DNA from: Chara braunii
Taxonomy: Eukaryota; Streptophyta; Charophyceae; Charales; Characeae
Length of the DNA stretch: 26,140 nt
Direction: 5' to 3'
Assembly: GCA_003427395.1 (NCBI GenBank)
Contig: BFEA01000673.1
Coordinates: 172,276 to 198,415, forward strand
Shown: positions 10,052-18,679 of the stretch, piece by piece
Position numbering within the stretch: position 1 is the stretch's first letter
Layout of the letters: each line of letters opens with the position of its first letter
Notes under the pieces: generated by a model
Databases searched by the model: none
Seen by the model: the letters and a program-made list of their open reading frames with translations, nothing else
Told to the model about the DNA's origin: nothing
Translations under genes and position numbers: made by a program

Positions 10052-10553
10052 CTCGTTTTTCTTGCTTTTCTTAGGAATACCTGCAGTGGCCCTAAGGGCC
10101 TCTACTCAGCAGATGCACAAAAGACAAAATATATGGCGGTGTATTATTCCATGTTCTGCAGAAGATGCATTCTTTTCTTTTGTTTTTCTTTTTTCTTGTT
10201 TTTCTCTTTTTCTCCTTTTCTTTTTTCTTAGGAATACGTGTTGTAGCCCTGAGAATCACGTGCAGAGACCACCACAGTCTAGCATCGTGAGCAACCCATA
10301 AGTGCTGAAACACAGATCTGAACTTGAATCCTGAGCATAAATTCGGCTAGCTCGTGCTCTACCTCATACTTGCCGCCTGCCTCGATTTGGGTGGAGGGGT
10401 CTGAGCCACATGGCTGCGAGGACCCCTAAGACAGCCTGCATGGGCCGTCTGAGCCATGTTAGGGGGTTTTCCCCACCCCCCCCGAAAAAAAAAGAAGGAT
10501 CATAATTCATACACACACACACACACACACACGTTCACACACACACACACACA
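10052..10553. repeat. Right inverted arm of the foldback element
   Basis: Reverse complement of the left arm with scattered mismatches, from tcgtttttcttg next to the spacer out to the CA run at 10511-10553. A transcript through both arms would fold into a long near-perfect hairpin, a plausible small-RNA precursor (inference). Confidence 0.85.
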
Positions 10554-10801
10554 AATTCACGCAGATTCTTTTTTTTTTTTGTTTTTTTTTTACCCTTTCG
10601 TCTGGGGCACTGGCCCACATACACCCCAATCAGCACCGCCGCCGCTCCCCCCACTGTGCAAAGGCCTCCCCCACCCCGCACAACCCCATGTGAAAACGCG
10701 TCAAACGCGTTTACCACCGTTCACTGAACAGGCGTTGACCGCGTTCAAATCCTGAACGCGAAACGGGTGTTCAATGAACGCGCGGTAACACAGACTATTG
10801 G

Positions 10802-11270
10802 TTCCTAATTGGAAGGGGCTAAGGCCCGCCGATTCGTGAGGCGTTCCCCGATGGACCGCCAGAATGTGATCTACGATATCGGGTCAGGGCCTCGGATCCC
10901 GTGCCACGATGTTTCGTCGCAACGATGTCTTCATCACCCGATTTGCGTTTTTTACTAGGCCATTAGATTGTGACATGTGATGTGCAGTGTTCCGAATAGC
11001 GACGCCGTGTACGACCAGATTCCTTAAAACTTCTCCTCTGAATTCTACCCCATTATCGGTCAGGATTTCCTCTTTGTCCTGCTGCATTCCTAAGAACTGG
11101 TTGACGTATCGCGCAATTTCCGCCACCTGTCGTGTACGACACAGATATGCCTCAATCAATTTTGAAAAGTGGTATACGAATACTAGTAGGATTGAATACT
11201 CGCAGCTATTAGGTCCACGGGGCACCACAATATCGGTAGTATCTATGCTAACCCTTTGAAAGCCATTCGA
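10802..11270 (-). pseudogene. Integrase catalytic core remnant (Ty3/gypsy)
   Basis: On the minus strand the core shows S-I-D-T-T-D-I-V (first catalytic Asp region), Y-H-F-S-K-L-I-E-A, and L-T-D-N-G-V-E-F (second Asp, codon at 11057-11055). It then shows Q-S-N-G-L-V-K-N-A-N-R and, near 10850-10805, T-P-H-E-S-A-G-L-S-P-F-Q-L. All are signature blocks of the retroviral-type integrase fold. The third catalytic residue, a Glu in families with (V/I)E.(A/V)NR, is Lys (AAA at 10952-10950). The open 115-codon frame ends at 10884, but the signature continues in a shifted frame up to the foldback insertion site. The enzyme would insert element cDNA into chromosomes; this copy is inactive. Confidence 0.85.
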
Positions 11271-11298
11271 CTACCGTTGGCACTATCGATCTTGGCGG

Positions 11299-11496
11299 CT
11301 AAAACGGCGCCTTGTCTGCAGCGCAGACTTGGCAGTTCGCGACGATGAATTTCACATCATTGAGAGTATTGGACCAATACCATTCATTCTTGTCGATTGC
11401 CGCTTCTGTGATTCGGACGGCAAAATGGGTTGCAGTTTCTTCCTGCACTGTCTTAACCCTGTCATACCCCATGAACGGGTGCGGTACTACCATCAA
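11299..11496 (-). pseudogene. Integrase N-terminal zinc-binding (HHCC) remnant
   Basis: The frame contains H-P-F-M-G-Y-D-R-V-K-T, then Y-W-S-N-T-L-N-D-V-K and C-Q-V-C-A-A-D-K. This is the H2C2 module that precedes the catalytic core in Ty3/gypsy integrases (H...GH.G...T ... C..C...K). The second His of the family pattern is Tyr (codon TAT at 11466-11464), which would break zinc binding. It is separated from the core by a frame change around 11230-11300. Confidence 0.8.
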
Positions 11497-11666
11497 ATCC
11501 CACTAAAATCCGTCTTTCATTTTTCTAACCGACCCTTGTTCCAGCGATAGTCCCTAGCCCTTTCATTGGCCCTCCTCCTGTCTTCCTTAGTGAAGTCCTG
11601 GAGGGGGTTACCTACTAAGGTGGCAATTAGCGCTATGTCCGTCCAGACTTCGGCCCTTCTAAACTT

Positions 11667-12074
11667 TCAGGTCTTCTCTAACCCTTCTGACGTGGCATTG
11701 AGACACCGAGCCTCAGTCGGTATCTTATCAATCCGACACAAGGGACACAACCAAGGCTTATTGTCTTTTCTGTACTGTATGCACGAGCCATGGGCTCGTG
11801 CGACACACTGTCGACAATCTATCCATTCTGCATACCCTTCCCCACTAGGACGCATAGGGACTGAGTAGATGCGCGAAATTGCTTCGCAAAAATAACAAAA
11901 TTTATCGGGTAGGGAGAGAAGAGATGAGGATGAGACGGGAGAGAGGGGAGTCACAGGATTACCTCTGTCACCCATTGCCAATTGCCTGCTTCTTGCCACG
12001 TGGAAGGACTGCCACTTGTCCGTACTTAGGTCTGTTCGCTGATTCCGGTTCCTTTCACGAAATGATTTCTTCAC
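11667..12074 (-). pseudogene. PHD-finger-like zinc domain within pol
   Basis: In this 135-codon frame the cysteine/histidine spacing is C60-x2-C63, C87-x2-C90, H95-x2-C98 and C110-x2-C113, a C4HC3 pattern. W108 sits two residues before C110, the aromatic hallmark of PHD fingers. The long second loop (23 residues) is at the upper limit of the family. The domain (about 11736-11897) lies between RNase H and the integrase HHCC module, where ordinary Ty3/gypsy pol has only a linker. PHD fingers commonly read histone H3 tails, so a role in chromatin targeting of integration is conceivable but is only inference. A RING-like variant is the main alternative. Flanking residues are not recognisable, and the ATG need not be a real start, because pol is a fusion. 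Confidence 0.6.
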
Positions 12075-12168
12075 CCTTAGGTACCTTAGCAGGGCGATGC
12101 AAACGTGTCAACCCATCCGCGTTGTCGTGCCTCTCTTTCTTTCGATGGATGATGTCGAAGTCGTATTT

Positions 12169-12626
12169 CTATAGGCGCACTGCCCACCGTCCAATCATAC
12201 CCGTGTAATTAGTGAGTTTCTTGAGAGCCAATAATGGCTCGTGACCGGTTACAAGGAGGAACTTATGTCCGTAAAGATACGGATGGAAATGCTGAATTCC
12301 CCAGACCACGGTTACAAGGATCGAATCGTTCCTCCGCTCGTCCGACACCGTGTGTGATGCGTACTCGATGACGTGTTGTCGGTCGTCGTTCCCCTTTTGC
12401 GCTAGAATAGCGGAGACTGTCAGTCCGTGATAAGAATGAGCTGCTTCGTAGGGTCCGGCCGAATCAAAATAGGTGTCGTCGCCAAGGCGTCCTTGAGGGT
12501 GGCGAAGGCCTGTTCGCACTCCACGTCCCAACTGAGGGGCTGGTTTTTCCGTAGCCGGTTCGTCAGAGGTCGTGCAATTGAGGCGAAACTCTTGATGAAG
12601 CGACGATAGTACGACGCCAGCCCCAA
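12169..12626 (-). pseudogene. RNase H domain remnant
   Basis: One frame (12626-12420) carries G-L-A-S-Y-Y-R-R-F-I, P-L-T-N-R-L, E-Q-A-F-A-T-L-K-D-A-L and L-I-L-I-T-D, the RT connection and the first catalytic Asp of RNase H. Another frame, to 12169, continues with A-I-L-A-Q-K-G, I-E-Y-A-S-H-T, H-P-Y-L-Y-G-H-K-F and V-T-G-H-E-P-L-L. A frameshift separates the two near 12420-12450. The usual TDH triplet reads TGH, removing a catalytic Asp, and the ExE region is shortened. It would degrade the RNA strand of the RNA-DNA hybrid; dead here. Confidence 0.85.
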
Positions 12627-12670
12627 GAAAGCTCAAACCTGCGTCACTGACGTGGGGACAGGAGCATCTC

Positions 12671-13441
12671 TCACCGCCACGACTTTCCTCGAATCTGGTC
12701 GCAGTCCTGAGCTCCACGTGTCACCACGTAACCCAAGAACGAGATTTTCGAGAGGAAAAACTCGCTCTTCTCGAGCGCGATCTTGAACTCAACATCTCTC
12801 AGAGCTCCCAGCGTCCACTCGATGTGCAATGCATGCTCGTGATAGGCCTCTGAGTAGACGAGGATGTTGTTCATGTACACGATGACGCAAAAGTTAATCA
12901 TCCCCTGAGTAAGCCGCGTCTTGTTGACGAAGTTCTGGAACGTCGCGTTTATGGCCCACTAAAACATGTCAGACGCAATGCAAATCCCCATCGGACACCG
13001 AACCCACTGTCACGTGCCTTCAAACAGTACGAAGGTCGTTTTCGGTTGATCTTCCTCCTTAACTAAATGTGATGGAAGCCGTGATCAATCGTGGGAAGGG
13101 GGTACACATCTTTAATCGTGATGTCATTCAGCTTGCCATAATCAAGGCATATGTGAATCGATCCGTTCTTTTTTGGCACTAATACTACCGGGAACGACCA
13201 TGGTCCGGTGGCGGGTTCGATCCAATTCTCGAATCCGCACAAGGACCGTTTTCCGTTCTACCAGGGAGTATCTGTAGGGCTTAATGTGGATCGGGGGATT
13301 ATTTCCGGTTTGAATCTCGTGCTGTATAACTAACGACAGTCCAATGTCTGTGTCCGTCCTACTAATCGCTCCTTTGTATTCTTTTAGAATTTTCGCGATT
13401 AGGTGATGGATCTCATGAGGTACGTATTGGGGCATATGCAA
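12671..13441 (-). pseudogene. Reverse transcriptase remnant (Ty3/gypsy)
   Basis: From the right, the minus strand shows H-E-I-Q-T-G, P-I-H-I-K-P-Y-R-Y-S and E-R-K-T-V. After a shift near 13240 come G-P-W-S-F-P-V-V-L-V-P-K-K-N-G-S and C-L-D-Y-G-K-L-N, the classic fingers motifs of gypsy RT. The palm motif reads V-Y-M-N-N-I-L-V-Y-S (12866-12877 holds Y-M-N-N) where active enzymes have Y-x-D-D, so both metal-binding Asp are Asn. It is followed by H-A-L-H-I-E-W-T-L and F-L-S-K-I-S-F-L-G-Y-V-V. Several stops and shifts lie between 12901 and 13130. Non-functional. Confidence 0.9.
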
Positions 13442-13456
13442 CTCGTATAGTTGATC

Positions 13457-14540
13457 TCATATTCGCACATTAATCTGTTTCGTACTTACCCACTTAGTGC
13501 TTTCGGGTGGGGGCGTGAAAATAAACGAATTATCCAATCGCCAAGAGAATACCGTGGCCATCATCTGTGCGTCCTGTTCCCGAATGGCCACGTGTTCTTC
13601 CAGTGTTATTCCGTCTCGAACGTCCTGCCATGGCACGGGTTTCATTGCGATTTTCAATTCGAACCCAGTTTCGAGGCGTTCAGGGGGTTCCAAAGAATAC
13701 GTCTCCGCCCCTAAGCGTATCAATCGTATCTCTTTTGCAGGTGTCAAAAGAGATCGTGGGAGATTCGTGATGTCGCAGTAGTGCCTTTTGTCATTATATC
13801 GTGCGAGTAAAGGGGAGATACCTTCGTACAGGGTTCGAGGGGGTTCCAAGGAATCGACCATCCTCGAAATCTGCACGAAGGGTTCACCCATAATCATGGC
13901 TTGCGTTCTTTGTAGATTCTGATCAATCAGGCTTAGTGATTTCGTGTTTGCTCGTTGTAACGGGTAATAGATACACTGTTGCGCCATTTCCAAAATTATT
14001 GGATCGTCCTCGTCACTGTTGTCTGCGTCCTTCAGAGATTGCTCTCCGTCAGCAGAGCTATCCCAGGTAATTACGTGAAGAGTTTCCGATATTATTGGAG
14101 AAACTCGTAGGGTTACGTTAGTCGTGGTTCGAAGAGTCAGTCTCATAGGTACAACATAGGGTTTTCCTCCTGTGTTTCGGAGGACAATCAATCGCCTCTC
14201 GAAGTCCAGATTGGCTCGCAAGGCCACTAGGGCGGGAATGCCAAAAAGGACGTCGTAAGTGTTTACGTCTAAAACCAAGACATCTCCCAAAGCATGTACT
14301 TTTCCTAATCGAAAAGCAACATTGGTCACCCGCCCCACCGTTTAATCTTTTCTTCGTCTGCTGAAACGAGGTGATCTTTTTTCGTACGCATGATTAGATT
14401 GTTTTTTTTCCCTACCCTTTCAACTACCCATAATGAGATAGCCAAAACAGCGGCTCCGAAATTAATGATGGCATTGTACCGGATTCCCCATATCTCGATA
14501 TCGCATTCTGCGGATTTCCATTGGATTGGTTTAATCCGTA
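13457..14540 (-). pseudogene. Aspartic protease remnant and protease-RT linker
   Basis: Near 14475-14430 the minus strand encodes Y-N-A-I-I-N-F-G-A-A-V-L-A-I-S. Retropepsins of this group have a D-[ST]-G-A active site there; N-F-G (14455-14463) lacks the catalytic Asp. After a frameshift around 14340 a 293-codon frame (14338-13457) begins with F-R-L-G-K-V and L-D-V-N-T-Y-D-V-L-F-G-I-P-A-L, the flap and C-terminal part of the protease. It continues into a long linker of about 220 residues, rich in acidic stretches, before RT. The protease would cleave the Gag-Pol polyprotein. Confidence 0.75.
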
Positions 14541-14556
14541 GGAAATGGTCATCTTT

Positions 14557-14859
14557 TTAAATCAATCCTAATCGTATCGGGTCCGAAGTGCTAAGCTGAA
14601 CAGCGTTTTCGTCTTGGGTTTGACTTTTTGCTTTCGTGTTCACTGTTCGGGCAAGGGCGAATCGTTTTCGATTCGCCTTGCAATGTTGCAGCATCCGTTC
14701 GTTGGCTTGTTCCGATATAGAGAGGAGATGACCGATCGGAAGAGGAATCCGATGATCCAAGGCTCGAACGATGTTCAGAACATCAATCTCTCCCGTGACG
14801 AAGGTGGGCCACTCCGCCACCTCTCTTTGTTCTGACGCCGGTCTAATTGTTCCAATCAT
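14557..14859 (-). pseudogene. Gag-protease linker segment
   Basis: A 100-codon frame between gag and protease includes L-D-H-R-I-P-L-P-I-G-H-L-L and S-E-Q-A-N-E-R-M-L. A conserved block of this kind lies upstream of the protease in some gypsy elements. It reads in the same strand order as its neighbours, and no catalytic motif is visible. I place it in the polyprotein by position; the family memory is weak. Confidence 0.45.
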
Positions 14860-14889
14860 CCCAAGTCCCGGGTAACCAAGCGTTACGTA

Positions 14890-16038
14890 CTAATCTAACG
14901 GGATTAGTTCAGCGGCTTCCTCCATTGGAGCTAAGGCGGTTCCACCTCCTTCCATTTCTTCCATCAGCGCCCCTACCCGTCCAGGTCCGTTGGCGATCGG
15001 GGCTGCTGCTACCGGTGTGGCCCCGACTCGTGACTGCGGAGGCCGATGAGGGCAATCTCGAGCTATGTACCCTAGTTGATGACACGTGTAACAAACGTTC
15101 AGATTGTCAGGGATCCCTGCGGGAGGCGCTGCCAGAGCCAATCCTTGTTGAATCGGGGCGGCACGCACCGCTATTGGTCGCATCGACCTCATCATTGCCT
15201 CTATTCGAGCGTTGTGTTCCCGCTGTTCCTTTTTGCTTTCCTGAATCGGAATGACCATTGTTCTGGTTAGTTCCAATAGAGCAGAGGAGTCATTCGGTCG
15301 TGGGGGACTTTCGATCGGAGGCGGGGGTGCTGTCATTAGAGGAACGGGAATGCGACTCGGGACCGGTTGTTTGGGTTTAATCTGTTCTAGGTAGGTGACG
15401 GGGCCCGACACAAACCCCATGTTTTCAAATTTGTTCTGTAGTGCAGCCAATTTATCTTTAGCTCTCGCTAGTTCGGACGAGTCTCCTTCCCTAGGATAGT
15501 CTTCCCCTTCTAGGAAACTCGCAGTGAACTTTCGTTCCATTTCCTCTGCGGCAGCCATGATCTGCTGCATCGTGTGATTGATGGGGGATAACTGTTTTCG
15601 CAGTTTCGCCCTCATCGTTCGGCTGCGAAGTCCGTCGATGAACATCTGCCTACCTGTTCGCCTCGTTCTGTTTTTACGAACATTCGATAGAATGGGTTCC
15701 GGTACTCAGTGACAGACTCGAGGGGTTTTTGAACTCGGTCCTTAATGATAAAAAGAGCCTGTTCCGGGTGGATGCAATCGGATCGATTCAAGAAATCTAT
15801 AAGGTGCTAAACCAGTGATGGGCATCTCCTCCCAATCGTGCGGGGATATTTACTTGCGCCTCGTTGTCATCATACTGCTGAGCTCGGAGCGTGGCCAGCC
15901 ATGCTCCAGCGAGATGATGTGCAGGGTCGAAGAGATAAAGATCGGGTGGCGTCATGGGAGCCCGTGCTCGTGCTGGAGGTTGATTAGGATTCTGTTGTGG
16001 ATTCGGATTTTGTTGGGGTTCTGTTGATTTGCGTTCAT
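14890..16038 (-). pseudogene. Gag (capsid/nucleocapsid) remnant
   Basis: The first ATG after the primer-binding site is at 16038-16036, 145 bases downstream of the LTR, and the last stop is TAG at 14892-14890, giving about 383 codons. An Asn/Gln/Pro-rich start leads to F-D-P-A-H-H-L-A-G-A-W-L and L-G-G-D-A-H-H-W-F (about 15960-15800), then E-S-V-T-E-Y-R-N-P-F. These are capsid motifs of retrotransposon Gag. At the C-terminal end is a single zinc knuckle, C-Y-T-C-H-Q-L-G-Y-I-A-R-D-C, whose zinc-binding His is Tyr (15067-15069). At least three frameshifts are needed: in the A-run near 16015, near 15800 and near 15655. Gag would form the virus-like particle and bind RNA. Confidence 0.85.
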
Positions 16039-16170
16039 GTTGACCGTCTGTCGAGCCGCAAACCGGCTTCTCGTGACTGCGGGATCGCGTCGATGCACGT
16101 TCCGTGGTCTAGGCCGTCCTCGGTTAGCCAGATCGCCTAGCTATGAATCCTAGAACCCTGCCAAGTGTCG

Positions 16171-16183
16171 GGCTCCGATACCA
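16171..16183 (-). promoter_or_regulatory. Primer-binding site, initiator-Met-tRNA type
   Basis: The minus strand reads TGGTATCGGAGCC directly after the 5' LTR. The common plant retrotransposon site complementary to the 3' end of initiator tRNA-Met is TGGTATCAGAGC, so this differs by one base. It begins immediately after LTR sequence without the expected terminal CA, which suggests a short deletion of the LTR edge. Confidence 0.8.
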
Positions 16184-18196
16184 ACCTCACGCCCGACGCG
16201 ACTTCCTGATCGGAGTGGGATGTGGGCCTTGAAATGTGAAAAGGGTGGCACTGTGCCAAGGATTTTTGGAGAACGTGGGGGTGGAGTCCCAAGTCGAAAC
16301 TGAGATCTCCTGTGGCAGGGGTCTAGGGGCATAGATGCAATAGAGCTAAGGGATGGGTTACTGCTGGTCTGATGGCGGTCGATGTTGTGCAGCAGAAGGC
16401 AGATGGCATGCGCGGTGCATCAAGGGCCGTCCGATCCGTCTGTTTAGGTGACGGCGGTTCGGGAGGGGCCCGCTTGTGAGGGTGGCGATTCGTATGAGTC
16501 GGGCCTTCGGGTGCAGACACGTGGCGTCTGTCGCCCCGTGTTATGGTTAGGCTCCGTAGTTCCCTGGGTTCCGCGTAGGTGCGTGAAAGAAGGAAAATTT
16601 CCCCGCCTACCGGAGGTGTCAGGTTCATTAATGATCGTGAATTACCGCACGTGGGTACGTGTGGGCTGCGCATATCAGATCGCGCTCACACGTATCCCCA
16701 CGGGGTGTTCGCTTGTACCCGAAAAAGGTGAGAGTTTAATCCTTCAAGCAAAATCGTCACAGGTCATAGACGGCTACCCAATCATCTAATCACTCAGTGA
16801 TCCCACAAGCAATCATTCCAGGCATGCAAGGTGTCATTACCCATCAGACATCACAACAACATCAGAGCCTCCTACTAACAGCGGATCAAAGTGACAACCA
16901 ATGATATTGACTAGGCAAAAATGACAAACATATCATTCATTCATCATAAAGCAACATCCATGCAATCAAACACTTAGTAGGAAGGATTACAAGTAATTAC
17001 AGGTAGACACAGGCCGAAACCGAGACACGAATGCCGAAAGCAAAAGACGGGCGAATCACCCGAAGCTGAGATCAAAATTTATATACACAAGTTGGGAGGA
17101 AAAGACAAAGAAAATTGCAAATCCACGTCCATCAACCTCATCTCTCTCTCTCCCTCTCTCTCTCTCTCTCCGATGCCGACAGTCCGTCGTCACGCACCAA
17201 CCCACGAAGTCGTCACCCCGCTTAGTCCTCCTGCACCCGTCAGGTTCGCCCGCGCGCTACAGTCAGTCGTAGCCCCACGCGTTAACCCCGCGCGTTCAGC
17301 ACCAGCTCGTCGGGTCGCCCGACTGCCGCTTCAACTCACCTCTACTTCGCTCGTGAGCTGGCCTTCACTGATCGCGCTACCTCGAGCTTCCAACAACTGG
17401 TTAAGAGAGATATCTAGTCGCGCAGCCGAAATTTATAGTGTGCATGCATGCGCGAAGAACACGAAATTGCACGGGCTTAGAAAGGAGATTAGGAGAGGGA
17501 GCATCTACGTTCTGCATGGCCAGACCGGGACATGGGGGACGTAGCCACTCTCCACGCATCGATCCGAGCATGCAGGCCGCGGGCTAACTAGGCATAGCAA
17601 GAGGGAAAGAGAGAGCGGGAAAGACGGAGCTCAAGAAGCAAGATACAGTTACAATGGCGCCCGCCCAAAATTACAGTTACTTGCAAGATTAAGGGCGCCG
17701 ACTAATCAGAGCTCCGTTGCAGCCGCAAAAAGAAGCGCGCAAGCAGAAGGCGTTGCTCGGCAAAAGAAATCCCAAATTCCTAAATTCCTAGCTAATGCAA
17801 AAAGAAGTACAAATTTCGAAAAGAAAATCGGAAGTTCCGAGAGCCGTCAAGGCTCGACAAGATTCAAAAAGGAAAAAGAAAATTCGAAAAGAACGAAGCG
17901 AAGTTCCAGCGCGATCTCCGTGCCTAAAATACGACAGCCAAAACAAAAAAGGAGACGATATCAACCATTAGTACTCGCGCGCACATCGGCGCGCCACTCA
18001 ACCGATCATCCCAGGACTTGCCCAGCCCTGAACCCAGCCATCCGAAAAGAAGCGACATTAAAGGACGAAAAAGCGAGGACACCTATGCAACTTCCCCTCA
18101 ATACCGATCTCCCGTAATTGGCCCATCCTTCCCATCTTAGGACCCCTCATTGTCTTCATGCAGAAAATCGCGCGAAACAAAAATTGGTTCGTCACA
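16184..18196 (-). repeat. 5' LTR
   Basis: Homologous to 1230-6464 once the LINE there is discounted. Relative to that copy it lacks about 380 bp (junction near 16575, corresponding to about 1618-1997) and about 11 bp of its inner terminus (tgtgacgccca). It ends on the right with attggttcgtcaca. It would carry the promoter for element RNA (U3 on the right, U5 next to the primer-binding site). No protein-coding frame shared by both LTRs looks real. Confidence 0.9.
17076..17085 (-). promoter_or_regulatory. Putative TATA box of the 5' LTR
   Basis: TATATAAATT on the minus strand, identical in the 3' LTR. A plus-strand CT run (about 17140-17170; GA on the coding strand) lies upstream. Transcription would be expected to start near 17045, giving a U3 of about 1.1 kb and R-U5 of about 0.86 kb. 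Inferred from motif, position and conservation. Confidence 0.55.
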
Positions 18197-18200
18197 GTGC
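18197..18200. repeat. Right target-site duplication (GTGC)
   Basis: Matches 1215-1218 across the retrotransposon. See the left copy for its meaning. Confidence 0.6.
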
Positions 18201-18223
18201 ACACTATAGTTCTGTGTGGATAA

Positions 18224-18679
18224 GGGCCTCGCCACACCAGTGTTGAAACCGTGAAATATTTGCCAACTGTCAGACCATTTTCGACATGCAGGGCCTCGCC
18301 TCACGGATGTCGAAACACCGTTATTTTCAACAAATCTCAGGGAGTTTTCGACATTTGCTCGTTCAAAGAAAAAGAAAAACCTTCGCCACACAGCATGTTG
18401 GAAAGTGAAGAACTCGCAAGTGCAAGTACAGAAGAGACAAACTGGCGTGAGGGTAAGACAAGCCTTGGTCCGTCCCAAATAGACTCTCCGTTTCGTCATT
18501 CGGAGAAGAACTCGACATCTCATCGGAGACATGTTGAAAATGTTGAAGTTGCAGGCTGGGGAACCAGCCTCGTTCGAAACGAGGTGTCGAAAGCCTTTCT
18601 TTGACAACTTCTGAATCTCCTTTCCATCTCGGATTTCTACAGGCTGTGTGGCGAGGAGAAAATGTGGTGTGGCGAGGCC
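18224..18679. repeat. GCCACAC/TGTCGAAA repeat, copy 1, with inverted ends
   Basis: The unit begins with GGCCTCGCCACACCA (18225-18239) and ends with its near-exact reverse complement (about 18664-18679), so it resembles a MITE of about 455 bp. Internal echoes of the same motif occur at 18291-18316 and 18381-18405, and inverted at 18642-18656. Several are followed by TGTCGAAA or TGTTGAAA. No clear target duplication flanks it. The segment 18381-18481 matches 19948-20042. No protein-coding potential is credible. Confidence 0.5.

Larger units (their letters stand above)
9302..10793. mobile_element. Foldback (large inverted-repeat) non-autonomous DNA transposon, hAT-like
   Basis: The element lies between ATTATTGG (9294-9301) and ACTATTGG (10794-10801). 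That is an 8-bp duplication with one mismatch, or a perfect 6-bp TATTGG. Its ends are CTGTGCAACCG and, reverse-complemented, CTGTGTTACCG. About 480-bp inverted arms (9530-10010 and 10052-10553) flank a 41-nt AT-rich spacer and mirror each other down to (GT)n/(CA)n and poly-T/poly-A blocks. The outer subterminal zones (about 9310-9380 and 10695-10785) carry repeated GCGTTCAAACGCG-like motifs, as subterminal transposase-binding repeats often look. No transposase is encoded; the longer frames are mirror images of low-complexity sequence. Eight-base duplications and short CTGTG-type ends suggest hAT, but the superfamily is inferred. Confidence 0.8.
1219..18196 (-). mobile_element. Ty3/gypsy-type LTR retrotransposon, full-length but decayed, with nested insertions
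   Basis: Two homologous LTRs, 1219-6464 and 16184-18196, enclose a minus-strand gag-protease-RT-RNase H-integrase order, which is diagnostic of Ty3/gypsy (Metaviridae-like) elements. The outer ends are the inverted pair TGTGACG/CGTCACA and are flanked by GTGC duplications. A tRNA primer-binding site abuts the inner edge of the 5' LTR. Without the LINE (2835 bp) and the foldback element (about 1.5 kb), the element is about 12.6 kb. Every coding segment carries frameshifts or stops, and several catalytic residues are replaced. By eye the two LTRs differ at about a tenth of positions in one stretch of about 220 bp (around 2006-2225 versus 16580-16800), so the insertion is not recent. No polypurine tract is obvious at the inner edge of the 3' LTR. 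Unusual additions are a PHD-like finger in pol and an ORF after integrase. Confidence 0.9.

Noticed and set aside
14847-15254. Plus-strand 135-codon frame
   Set aside because: Antisense shadow of gag, which carries the zinc knuckle on the minus strand.
16448-17544. Plus-strand frames in the 5' LTR and their counterparts in the 3' LTR
   Set aside because: The frames are not conserved between the two LTRs and have no recognisable motifs.
18137-18607. Minus-strand 156-codon frame spanning the right LTR edge
   Set aside because: It crosses the retrotransposon boundary and a T-rich tract, with no domain; an accidental frame.
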